The position numbers were made by a program, and so were the translations under genes. DNA of 32,782 bases. Source: Perkinsus olseni (Eukaryota; Perkinsozoa; Perkinsida; Perkinsidae). The notes beneath the pieces were generated by a model. It worked only from the letters and a program-made list of their open reading frames with translations, did no database searches and was not told the DNA's origin. This document shows, in pieces, positions 25,155 through 32,782 of this stretch. Numbering within the stretch: position 1 is the first letter of the stretch; every line of letters starts with the position of its first letter. The DNA lies in assembly GCA_013115135.1 (NCBI GenBank), contig JABANP010000558.1, positions 1-32,782 of the forward strand. Reading direction: 5' to 3'.

Positions 25155-28100
25155 GAAGAACAGGGTTAAGATGAGCGCTAACAAGCTGGTCAACCATGTT
25201 CGGAAGCTCAAGGATGGGTGTTATACTGGTCCTCATGACAAGCGGTCTTGGCATGTAGTTCAACGAGAGATCATCGAGAACCTTAATCGTACCTGTATCG
25301 AGATTCCGAGGGTGCATTCTCTCTATTTAGTTGACTGCCTAGATGCCGAGCAAAGTAAGCTGGTTATGCGTAAGCTTGGTCCTGCTAACTTCAAGACTGC
25401 CGATGACGTTGAGTTGTTGGCCACCTTATGGAGTCTGTTCGACGAGCTCTTCCGTTCGGAGTCCGCACCGGAAACCGAAAGTGATAGGCTGCAGTCGGCC
25501 AGGAAGTCCCAGAGTGAGTCCTTATCGGATTATCTACAACGACTTCAAGGTCTCATCTACAATGTGGAGATGGAGACTGGACAGACTATGGTGGAGTCTA
25601 CTCGCATTGCGAGACTATATGGTAGTCTACCAAGGGTGGATGTCCAATTTCTTCGCAAGGAGTTCTCTAGGGACCTGACCTTTGACCAACTAGTCACTAG
25701 GGTGGGTGAGTATTTCAAGAACCCGCTCGACCGTGAGTCCTATGAAGTGTTTGTGCGTCAGTATAAGATGAGTTCTTCGTCCTCTTCAACGCCTGAGAAG
25801 ACCGGTGGATTCTCCCATGTGGACCTCAAGGCCGTTGAACCTGAAGAAGATGGTGCACAGAGACCGACTGAGGATGTGACAGCTACTACTGGTGGTTCTC
25901 GTAAGGCCAAGAAGAAGAAGAAGATGAAGTCCAAGCACGGCAAAGGTGAAGAGTCGGTACAGGCGGTTGCGACGGTCTGTACAAGATGTAATGTGGCGGG
26001 CCATTCGGCTGCGTATTGTCGTAGCGATGCTGCCGACATTGTCAAAAACCGTTGCTATGTGTGCAGTGATAAGTCACATCGTGCTAACCAATGCCCTAAG
26101 GACAAGTCTGTTGTCTACTGTGAGCGGTGTTCTCTTAAAGGGCATGTGGCCGGTGTATGCCGGCTTCCTTGGTCCCTTATACCTGCTGTTAAGACGGCGA
26201 CAAACTCTACAACCAGGAGTGGTCCTGAACAACCTCCTCAACCATCTGGTGATTTTTCGACCAAGATTGGTTACAAGGCTGAAGGTGATGCTTCGCAACC
26301 TTCTGCTGGTCAACCTGCTAATCAGCCAACTGCGGCTGCGGTGAGGTGGGAAGACTGCGAGACCCAGTCTATTGCTAAGTTAGACTTGAGCAAGGGTCTC
26401 TTATATGCCTGTGTCAGGGTTTATAGTAAAACTCGAGAGCCTGTAGTACTGCAAGGCTTGTTGGACACGGGTGCGTCTATAAGTTTTATTGACTCCAAGT
26501 TAGCCTCGGAATTGGAGGCTAAAGGTGCTGGTATAGTTGAGAAGCTGGGCAAGCCCTTCGCTTGCAAGCTTGCTGAGAGTAGTGTCCGCTATGTTGACTC
26601 CGTATGGAAGTGCAGCATAGAGCAGAAGGTCCGTGATGGTTCATCAGGATGGACACCGGTTCAGTTTTTCTTGATGCCCAATATCCAGCACCCCGGTGCC
26701 ATTATTGGTAGGGACTTGTTTGAGACTTTCGGTTACTGCGTGGGTAAACTTACGTCGTGCAGTAGCTCAACTCTATGTCTCATGGAAGCTGATCCCTTTC
26801 TAGCCTCTGTAGGCCCTCGTGACCAAGATTCTTCGAGAAGGTTGGTGGTTTCTTGCGATCATGTCAAGAAAGATGACTGCTCTACGACCGTGGGTCAGTG
26901 TGCCGCCGTTAAGGAGGTGGATTATAAGACCTATGAAGGTCGCATGGCTACGTTAGAGTGGAAGAGTGCGTCTCGTCCACCTCGCTCCTACGGAGCTGCT
27001 GTAAAGCGAGCTCAACGGTTGGAGCACTCCCTGCGTAAGAGGGGAGGCCAAGCCATGGTTGACAAGTACACTGAGCAGTTTGAGGGCTGGTTACAGAGCG
27101 GGTTTATTCGTAAGGTTGATGACTCGGTGGTTCTTCACTATCTCTTTCACCATCCGGTGATAAGAGAAGGTCATGCTACGACGCCTATAAGGCCGGTCAT
27201 CAATGGTCAGAGCTTAGACCCCTACCTTCGAGAGACTGAGTGTGACCTCATGCACATCACTGATATTATTACGCAGTGGCGGCAGAGTGATCACTGGGTG
27301 AGTACGGACCTCTCTAAGGCCTTTCTTAGGATCCAGCTGGCAGCGGCTTCGCAGCCGTTCCTCGGCATATATTGGGGGAAGAGCTCATACGTCTTCTGCG
27401 TCTTGCCATTTGGCCTAGGCATGTCTCCATCGTGGCTAACTGCGAACGTTCGTGAGGTCCTGCGTCGGTTATCTTCCGAGGGTGAGTTCATTGGCAAAGT
27501 CTTGCCATACATGGACGATTTGTTGCTCTTGGTGAAGGACGGGGATCAGATCCATACTCAACAGCGGTTGTTGGTGCAACGATGTGAGGCCGACGGTTTC
27601 CCAATTGCCATCTCTAAGGAGGTTTGGTGCACTCAGCCAGAACATGCCACTATACTCGGTGTACACTGGCATGGTAGCACACATGATACTATTGGTGTGT
27701 CTTTCAAGTGCCCTACTCCGACTCCTTCTACGCGCCGTGAGTTACTGAGTGTCACCAATGCTCTCTACGACCCTCTCGGACTTATGATCGAGTGGGACAT
27801 GGCTGGTCGGTTACTGATGCGAGCTGCTGCGACCTTTGACTGGGACACTCCTCTTCCGAGTGACCTCCAGGAAAAGGCTCGGAGCTTTGTTGAGAAGCTC
27901 ACTGAGGCAGTCCGTGTGTTCTCTGTCAAGAGGAGAATTCATTGTGACCGGTTGGTGTGTTATGTAGATGCCAGCAACGTTGCCTGGGGCGTCGATATTT
28001 ATACTACCGACGGTGTGAGGGTGCGTGCTAAGGGCGGCTTGTTCTCTAAGGAGAAGAGAGATAAATGGACGGTTCCTAGAAAGGAGCTCCTGGCCCTTAT

Positions 28101-31100
28101 CTACGGTCGACAACTTCTGATGGAGATCTGGAAATCTGTTCCCGAATCCAAGCGAAGTTGCTGTAGTGCTCTCATTCTCTCAGACTCCCAGATTAACTGC
28201 TATAGACTTCATAAAGAGGCACAAGCAGTTGGCACTAAGGCTTGGGAGATCAAGAACATCACTGCATTGAGAGGCTGGCTTTCCAACCACAATGTCAAGC
28301 TAAGGCATGTTGTCACCAACCTGAACAGCGCCGATGCTATCACTCGTGGTGTGTGCTATAATGAGGTCAAAGAAGCTGACGTCAAGGAAGCTGCACGTTG
28401 GTGGGTCGAGGCTGATTGTGAAGGGGAAGCCCCTTGGGGCCCTACTATCGACTTCAAGTTTGAAGACTTGGAGATTGCCTCGGAGAACCAAGCGGCCGAT
28501 GACGAAGGTGAGGACATCTCTATTGTGGGTCTAAACCCTGGTAATCAAGAGGAGATCGACGATGACTTCAACGCGTTCCGAGTGGATGCTGAAGAGAAGG
28601 AGACTCCCTTAGACCATATTATAGAGAGGCATCGACATCTTCTTGAAGGAGTTCGTCGATGGAAGACTAAAGCCTTGCAGAAGCCCTATGTCGCTCCATC
28701 TTATCATGATGCGTGGATGAGCCTCATCAGATTAAGGCAGTCCGAGTCCGAGGAGATTAGCCGAATACGGTCGGTCCTCTTGGGTAAGAGCGATGATATT
28801 ATGGGCATGTCTGCTAAGAAGCGTCGCCATATTAAGGCGAGCTTTGGTATATGTTCCACGACCGACGTGGTCATTCGAAGGGTGCGTCAAGACCGTTCAG
28901 CTAACATTGTCAATCAAGTGGTTGTTCCGTCTGAAGATCCTTTGATTAAGCCTCTGATGCGCAAGTACCACTACTCTCGTGCCCATGAAGGGTTCGAGGC
29001 TACGTCCTATGCTTTACAGCAAGATGTCTGGTGGCGAGGCTTGCGTCGTGATGTTCGCAATTTCGTGCGGACTTGTCTGACATGTCGGTTGGTGCGTGGC
29101 CCTAAGAAGCATCAGGTTGAACCTGGGTTGCTTCACTCGGTACCTTCTCCGTGGTATGCGGTAGGAATTGACTTAACCGGTCCCTACAACGAGAGTGTGC
29201 AGGGCTATCGCTACTTGTTAACGATGACGTGTCTTTACTCCCGCTTTCTGGTTGCGGTCCCTCTAGTAGATATAACTAGTGATTCCGTGGTGAGAGCGTG
29301 TGAGTCTACGTTTAAGCGCCTGGGTATCCCCTCTATTATAGTAGGGGATAATGGTAGACAGTTTACTGGCTCTAAGTTTAGAGCCTACTGTTCTCGGAAC
29401 CAGGTGCGCCATTGCCTGATTCCACGGTATTCTCCGTGGCTGGGAGGGAAATATGAACGAAGCCATCAACTACTCCATCGAGCGCTAGTAAGCTTGTTAC
29501 ACGATGAGTGTGAGAGTGGTGATTCTAAAGATTGGGTGGCTTTACTGGACGATGTGTTATGCGTTATTAACTCGCGTCCTCTGAGAAGTTCCTCTTCGAC
29601 GACGTCCCAGCCAGTTACGCCGGTGGAATTGATGATGGCCCGGAAGGTAACCTTTCCGGCCAATCCTCGGTTGAATGCGGATGACTACTATCCCAGCCAT
29701 GGTCTAGAGCCAATAACTCTGGATCCAGCGCGGGGTGTGTACGACCACGACTACGACGCCAAAAGAGATGCTAGAGAGTCTGTGCGTGAGGACTTGAAGA
29801 ACCGCTTTGAATCCATATGGGAGGATATGCGGGAGCGTTCAAGATCTGAGCAGATCCGTGCTAATGCTGGCAGGTCCCCTCAGGTTATTTCGGAGGGAGA
29901 TTGGGTGTTCATTCCTCGACCCAAACGCCACAAGCTAGACCTTCAATGGAAGGGCCCTTATAAGGTTCAGAACGTTGATGGTGTGCGAGTGTCCGTTACT
30001 GCCGGTGATCAAGTTATAGTCGACTCTATCCACAATGTGCTGAAGGTGGAATTGGAAGTCATGCCTACGTGGTGCACGAGAAAAGGTGCGTCGCGAGGAG
30101 TCCTCAAGCCGGGTATGTTAGTCTGGTTTGGTGAAGCCGAAGCTGGCATGGTGATTGAGTCGCGTGGTCAAGAAGTCCTGCTTCATATGATGAAGATTAA
30201 TAGGAAGTTCAATCGAGAATTTGAAGTTAAGTCCCTCTACTTCGACGAGCGTTCTGGTTCTATCTGGGCTTACCCTTATGACCATAATGGTCTCCCCAGC
30301 GCCGGGGAGGGTATCCCTTCGGACAGGAAGCCCCTGCTTCGTTCAAGAAGTTTTGATCCGAGAGACGATGGCAAGAATTGGAGAGTCCTCAACGTTAAAC
30401 GCAAGACTGGGTGTCTGACTTATCGGTCGACAAAATGGATTGAAGACTGGATTGGAGAAGACAACCTTTGTGCTTGTCGTGACGTGACGCGCAAAGATCT
30501 GCACGCGTGCACATCGCCCCCTCTAGCCGTTTCGGTGGTGCAACTAGTCGATGGCATCTATTACGGTTCGGAGGTTGTTAGCGTGTCTGCTAAGCGATTA
30601 TACGTTGAGGATGTTGAGCCCTCAGAGGCTACGGTCTGCAATTGTTCTGTAACTGTTGTAGATGCAGCTGAATTTAGCCTTCGCCGTCGCTCGGATTTTC
30701 CCCGTCCATATTCCATGTGTGGTTCTCCCTCTCGTCATAAGAAGACTCCTTCTACTGAGAAGAATGTCGTTGATGATAAGCCCAAGCCCTATGTGGTGAG
30801 GAAGCTATTCAGTCAGTTCTGTCACAAGTCCAACGAGAACCAGTGGATCTCTGTCTATGACCATTATTCGCTTTACTATGAGAACTCTACGAAGGGGAAA
30901 GCCTCTATTGTTAAGGCCTTCGAGCAGGGTGAGTTGAAGAATGGTACGGGCCACCAATACAACGGCGCTGACTACAAGCAGAATGGTGAGACAGTTCTAC
31001 CAGCTGTTGTGGTTCAGATGAGGCGCCAAGGTTTAGACGGCGCTAGAGATAGCCGTAAGATTGGTGCTCCTGGCAAGTATGTCAACATCTACTCCATGCC

Positions 31101-32274
31101 TGTGGACCCAGCGGTCTCGGCCTGCGTGGCTGCCCTATGTCTGGGTTGGAAGATGAACTTCAAGGAGGCAGTGGAATGGATGGTCTATTGTACCCATGGG
31201 TTGATGGACTCTCAATGCTACTTTTGCACCCCCTATATTGAGGTCAAGGATGGCAAGCAGAAGGCCAGCTCTTATGTTGATAGGAGAGAGTATGGTACGC
31301 ATCGTGAGAGTGAGGAACATCTAGCCCAAGAAAAGATCATGAAGTACTACGCGATTGGCTGGTATTCTGTTACCCAGGCCATAGTGGAAGGCTTCCGTAT
31401 ATGCCATTGTTTGGACTATCCGAGATGGAATTCTCGTGGTGGAGCCAAGACTACTCTTGCTGGTGCAAGGTTAAGTGATCTGACCGAGGGTACTTATTAT
31501 CCGTCCTCCTCATCTATTAAGTGCGCGCTATGTGACAAGTCCCCAGCGTCTGTTTGGAAGATTACTGAACACTGGTGTGGTGGTTTCAAAGGTCAAAAGA
31601 TCTCTCAACACAACACCGCGGTTATGGGGTTCTTGGATGCGCATGGTTATAACGGTACGAGGACGGCTTCTACGGTTTACCTTGAGGGTAGACCTAATGC
31701 CATATGTAATGAGAAGGGCTGTGCTATGTCCCTGTGGCAGACGTCTATGAAGTCCCGTGAGCGAGACTGGCTGTGTGATACTGCTATGGGTATTCGCTTG
31801 CTTAAGACCGACGTCTACAAGGAGATGGTCCAAGTTTTGAGAAATTCGGGCAACGTCTCTTGGGTGCCTACGGTGGACTACTTTTTCCCTACTAACTACG
31901 AGTCCGTCTTGTTTGACCCGGTTGACTTAGGTCGAGTGACCGACGCTAACTTAGAGGAAGATAACAATGATTCTTCCGATGACTGGGATCGCAAGAAGAC
32001 CGAAGGTGAGTGGGTATCTTCATCCCCTAACCGTAAGGACTCTGATGACGAGTACTATGACTCCAAGGAGGAGTGGGAAGAAGACGGTGACCATACCGGC
32101 GAGTCCAGCCTACCGCTAAGAGAGCAGATTCTTGAATTAAGATCGATGATGATAGATCAGCAGTCTATTCTTGACAGATTGTCTCGTGATGTGTCTGACT
32201 TGACCATTCGTGTAATGAATCCATTGCCGCGTCAGCGTGATAATCGTCGTAGTAAAAGCTATCAGCGTTGGTGA
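24583..32274 (+). CDS. pol: BEL/Pao Gag-Pol remainder: knuckles, PR, RT, RNase H, integrase, C-terminal extension
   Basis: This long frame has no real ATG at its left edge (24583 is TTG); it is the continuation of gag-pol after the duplication. Numbering codons from 24583: CCHC knuckles start at 466, 491 and 513 (all CX2CX4HX4C). Aspartic protease DTGAS is at 628, with IIGRDLFETFG later. RT has FCVLPFGLGMSPS and YMDD at 976-979, followed by YDPLGLM at 1062. RNase H has CYVDAS (D 1129), SDSQ (D 1201) and NSADAITRG. The integrase zinc region runs from H 1463 to C 1498 and C 1501, with catalytic D 1530, D 1589 and E 1625, a D35E spacing. A basic SH3-like stretch (WVFIPRPKRHKLDLQWKGPY) follows. 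About 735 residues after 1827 match nothing I know. TGA at 32272-32274. Confidence 0.93.
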   Translation: MGPIIRGQGSAGQGDYRNVRGHGYATRNRFIIDGINGSDHSRVTRPIAKDDVMSGARAGSVSEGASLYVRRSDGTFEAIGKVPSASPGGGSPTSGVDRPPSPIGIDVPPNRRRDLPSRTSTGIVSTTSLKSVVEVNPKKAKVRANMGYVAPTYDYVQSFWLLPPEWQRDRPAGLEQAGSDVSLSAIQLAFVKNRVKMSANKLVNHVRKLKDGCYTGPHDKRSWHVVQREIIENLNRTCIEIPRVHSLYLVDCLDAEQSKLVMRKLGPANFKTADDVELLATLWSLFDELFRSESAPETESDRLQSARKSQSESLSDYLQRLQGLIYNVEMETGQTMVESTRIARLYGSLPRVDVQFLRKEFSRDLTFDQLVTRVGEYFKNPLDRESYEVFVRQYKMSSSSSSTPEKTGGFSHVDLKAVEPEEDGAQRPTEDVTATTGGSRKAKKKKKMKSKHGKGEESVQAVATVCTRCNVAGHSAAYCRSDAADIVKNRCYVCSDKSHRANQCPKDKSVVYCERCSLKGHVAGVCRLPWSLIPAVKTATNSTTRSGPEQPPQPSGDFSTKIGYKAEGDASQPSAGQPANQPTAAAVRWEDCETQSIAKLDLSKGLLYACVRVYSKTREPVVLQGLLDTGASISFIDSKLASELEAKGAGIVEKLGKPFACKLAESSVRYVDSVWKCSIEQKVRDGSSGWTPVQFFLMPNIQHPGAIIGRDLFETFGYCVGKLTSCSSSTLCLMEADPFLASVGPRDQDSSRRLVVSCDHVKKDDCSTTVGQCAAVKEVDYKTYEGRMATLEWKSASRPPRSYGAAVKRAQRLEHSLRKRGGQAMVDKYTEQFEGWLQSGFIRKVDDSVVLHYLFHHPVIREGHATTPIRPVINGQSLDPYLRETECDLMHITDIITQWRQSDHWVSTDLSKAFLRIQLAAASQPFLGIYWGKSSYVFCVLPFGLGMSPSWLTANVREVLRRLSSEGEFIGKVLPYMDDLLLLVKDGDQIHTQQRLLVQRCEADGFPIAISKEVWCTQPEHATILGVHWHGSTHDTIGVSFKCPTPTPSTRRELLSVTNALYDPLGLMIEWDMAGRLLMRAAATFDWDTPLPSDLQEKARSFVEKLTEAVRVFSVKRRIHCDRLVCYVDASNVAWGVDIYTTDGVRVRAKGGLFSKEKRDKWTVPRKELLALIYGRQLLMEIWKSVPESKRSCCSALILSDSQINCYRLHKEAQAVGTKAWEIKNITALRGWLSNHNVKLRHVVTNLNSADAITRGVCYNEVKEADVKEAARWWVEADCEGEAPWGPTIDFKFEDLEIASENQAADDEGEDISIVGLNPGNQEEIDDDFNAFRVDAEEKETPLDHIIERHRHLLEGVRRWKTKALQKPYVAPSYHDAWMSLIRLRQSESEEISRIRSVLLGKSDDIMGMSAKKRRHIKASFGICSTTDVVIRRVRQDRSANIVNQVVVPSEDPLIKPLMRKYHYSRAHEGFEATSYALQQDVWWRGLRRDVRNFVRTCLTCRLVRGPKKHQVEPGLLHSVPSPWYAVGIDLTGPYNESVQGYRYLLTMTCLYSRFLVAVPLVDITSDSVVRACESTFKRLGIPSIIVGDNGRQFTGSKFRAYCSRNQVRHCLIPRYSPWLGGKYERSHQLLHRALVSLLHDECESGDSKDWVALLDDVLCVINSRPLRSSSSTTSQPVTPVELMMARKVTFPANPRLNADDYYPSHGLEPITLDPARGVYDHDYDAKRDARESVREDLKNRFESIWEDMRERSRSEQIRANAGRSPQVISEGDWVFIPRPKRHKLDLQWKGPYKVQNVDGVRVSVTAGDQVIVDSIHNVLKVELEVMPTWCTRKGASRGVLKPGMLVWFGEAEAGMVIESRGQEVLLHMMKINRKFNREFEVKSLYFDERSGSIWAYPYDHNGLPSAGEGIPSDRKPLLRSRSFDPRDDGKNWRVLNVKRKTGCLTYRSTKWIEDWIGEDNLCACRDVTRKDLHACTSPPLAVSVVQLVDGIYYGSEVVSVSAKRLYVEDVEPSEATVCNCSVTVVDAAEFSLRRRSDFPRPYSMCGSPSRHKKTPSTEKNVVDDKPKPYVVRKLFSQFCHKSNENQWISVYDHYSLYYENSTKGKASIVKAFEQGELKNGTGHQYNGADYKQNGETVLPAVVVQMRRQGLDGARDSRKIGAPGKYVNIYSMPVDPAVSACVAALCLGWKMNFKEAVEWMVYCTHGLMDSQCYFCTPYIEVKDGKQKASSYVDRREYGTHRESEEHLAQEKIMKYYAIGWYSVTQAIVEGFRICHCLDYPRWNSRGGAKTTLAGARLSDLTEGTYYPSSSSIKCALCDKSPASVWKITEHWCGGFKGQKISQHNTAVMGFLDAHGYNGTRTASTVYLEGRPNAICNEKGCAMSLWQTSMKSRERDWLCDTAMGIRLLKTDVYKEMVQVLRNSGNVSWVPTVDYFFPTNYESVLFDPVDLGRVTDANLEEDNNDSSDDWDRKKTEGEWVSSSPNRKDSDDEYYDSKEEWEEDGDHTGESSLPLREQILELRSMMIDQQSILDRLSRDVSDLTIRVMNPLPRQRDNRRSKSYQRW
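30064..32271 (+). other. C-terminal extension of BEL/Pao Pol, unassigned
   Basis: About 735 residues in frame after the integrase. The first part is beta-like and aromatic (GMLVWFGEAEAGMVIESRGQ). The middle holds Cys pairs that could bind zinc: CLGW and QCYFC near 31137-31230, KCALC ... EHWCGG near 31520-31580, and CNEKGC near 31705-31725. The end is acidic (DANLEEDNNDSSDDW) and finishes with a heptad-like coil (LREQILELRSMMIDQQSILDRL) and a basic tail. There is no signal peptide or transmembrane helix, so it is not an envelope. Intact coding over 2.2 kb implies a function for the element. Confidence 0.75.
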
Positions 32275-32424
32275 GTGCGTCTTTGATAATTACTGTGTTG
32301 AAGTCATTGCCAATGAGAGTTATTGCTGCTGAAGTTCTATTTCATCTGTTCTGCTGACTTTTTATGATAACGTAGTTGATCATTGTTTTGATAGCTACCC
32401 GAGTAGTATCAACGCGGGGTGTGT
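32275..32424 (+). promoter_or_regulatory. BEL/Pao 3' untranslated region
   Basis: 150 noncoding bases between the stop and the 3' LTR. The expected polypurine tract is poor: GCGGGG (32414-32419) followed by TGTGT is the only candidate. Confidence 0.5.
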
Positions 32425-32782
32425 TGTTGCAGACCTATGACGCGAGCCTATTTTAGGGCGAGCGAGATTTACATTGGTCGCGTGTTGTAACGCTCGGGCG
32501 AGCGAGAATTGCATTGATCGCGCATCTTAGCTAGTAAGCTAGGCTTTGAGCTACTGTGGCTCTTAGTGAGTTAGAGAGTATACGTTGCTATCTACGTTGT
32601 ACTATCTCGTACGACTACGTACTACTGCCACTTCTATCTACGGTTATCTGCTGTATCTCTGGTTAATACTAGAGATCCTTAGTTGGCCTATTATTATCGT
32701 CTATCGCTTGGTGAACCGGGTATTGTGTTATCTAGTACCGCGGTCGGTATAGGGAGCTCTTTAAATAAAACGCGATCCACAA
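32425..32782 (+). repeat. BEL/Pao 3' LTR (cut 2 bp before its end by the window)
   Basis: Begins TGTTGCAGACC; offset from the 5' LTR is a constant 10,043 bp with no indels. The final CA and the right target duplication lie outside. Confidence 0.95.

Larger units (their letters stand above)
22382..32782 (+). mobile_element. BEL/Pao-type LTR retrotransposon, nearly complete
   Basis: Two LTRs bracket a gag-pol of protease, RT, RNase H, integrase order. The segment between RT and RNase H contains ALYDPLGLM, the FDPLG-type block that characterises BEL/Pao pol, which separates it from gypsy. The RT box is YMDD and the integrase is DD35E. LTR ends are TGTTG...CAACA. The window stops 2 bases short of the expected 3' end. 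The two LTRs differ at only 3 of 358 positions, so insertion was recent. A 682-bp tandem duplication disrupts gag. To my knowledge BEL/Pao is described mainly from animals, so host identity matters. Confidence 0.9.

Overview
The window reads as eukaryotic genomic DNA made almost entirely of nested transposable elements. I see no operon, no bacterial-type gene spacing and only one plausible host gene. The host cannot be proven from these bases. A protist such as a Perkinsus-like alveolate is my best guess, from the style of the retroelement proteins and the small intronless secreted ORF, but this is a weak inference.

Region 1 (1-10931): the 3' part of a Ty3/gypsy LTR retrotransposon. The window opens inside its reverse transcriptase; RNase H, integrase and a Pro/Ser-rich tail follow (stop at 4329). 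Unusually, about 3.3 kb of further coding sequence follows pol: ORF2 (4691-7997, in two frames joined near 5750-5765) and a small ORF3 whose ATG overlaps the ORF2 stop. A purine tract (10571-10578) and a 353-bp LTR with TGTGAT/ATCACA ends (10579-10931) close the element. Two later insertions sit inside it: a foldback-type DNA element (1771-2628, perfect 8-bp target duplication) that cuts the integrase catalytic core, and a decayed LINE on the minus strand (about 8204-10354) that cuts ORF3.

Region 2 (10932-22381): intergenic repeat debris. It holds a tRNA-Glu-headed SINE candidate (12686-13225) lodged in a copy of a local 79-bp repeat, a second foldback copy in reverse orientation (13368-14098, 8-bp target duplication with one mismatch), a 79-bp tandem repeat (14821-14995), a degenerate 15-bp-period array (15935-16098), a hairpin-dense segment (about 19741-20640), and one short ORF with a signal peptide (19005-19400), the only candidate host gene.

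Region 3 (22382-32782): a nearly complete, young BEL/Pao-type LTR retrotransposon. Its 360-bp LTRs (TGTTG...CAACA) differ at 3 of 358 compared positions, and the window ends 2 bases before the 3' LTR should end. Gag-Pol encodes a SAP-like N-terminus, a coiled coil, three CCHC knuckles, an aspartic protease, RT (YMDD), RNase H, a DD35E integrase and an unexplained Cys-rich C-terminal extension of about 735 residues. A 682-bp tandem duplication in gag throws the reading frame, so this copy is probably non-autonomous.

The strongest novelty candidates are the foldback family with inverted 15-bp minisatellite arms around a tRNA-like core, and the large unassigned protein regions encoded after the integrase in both LTR elements.
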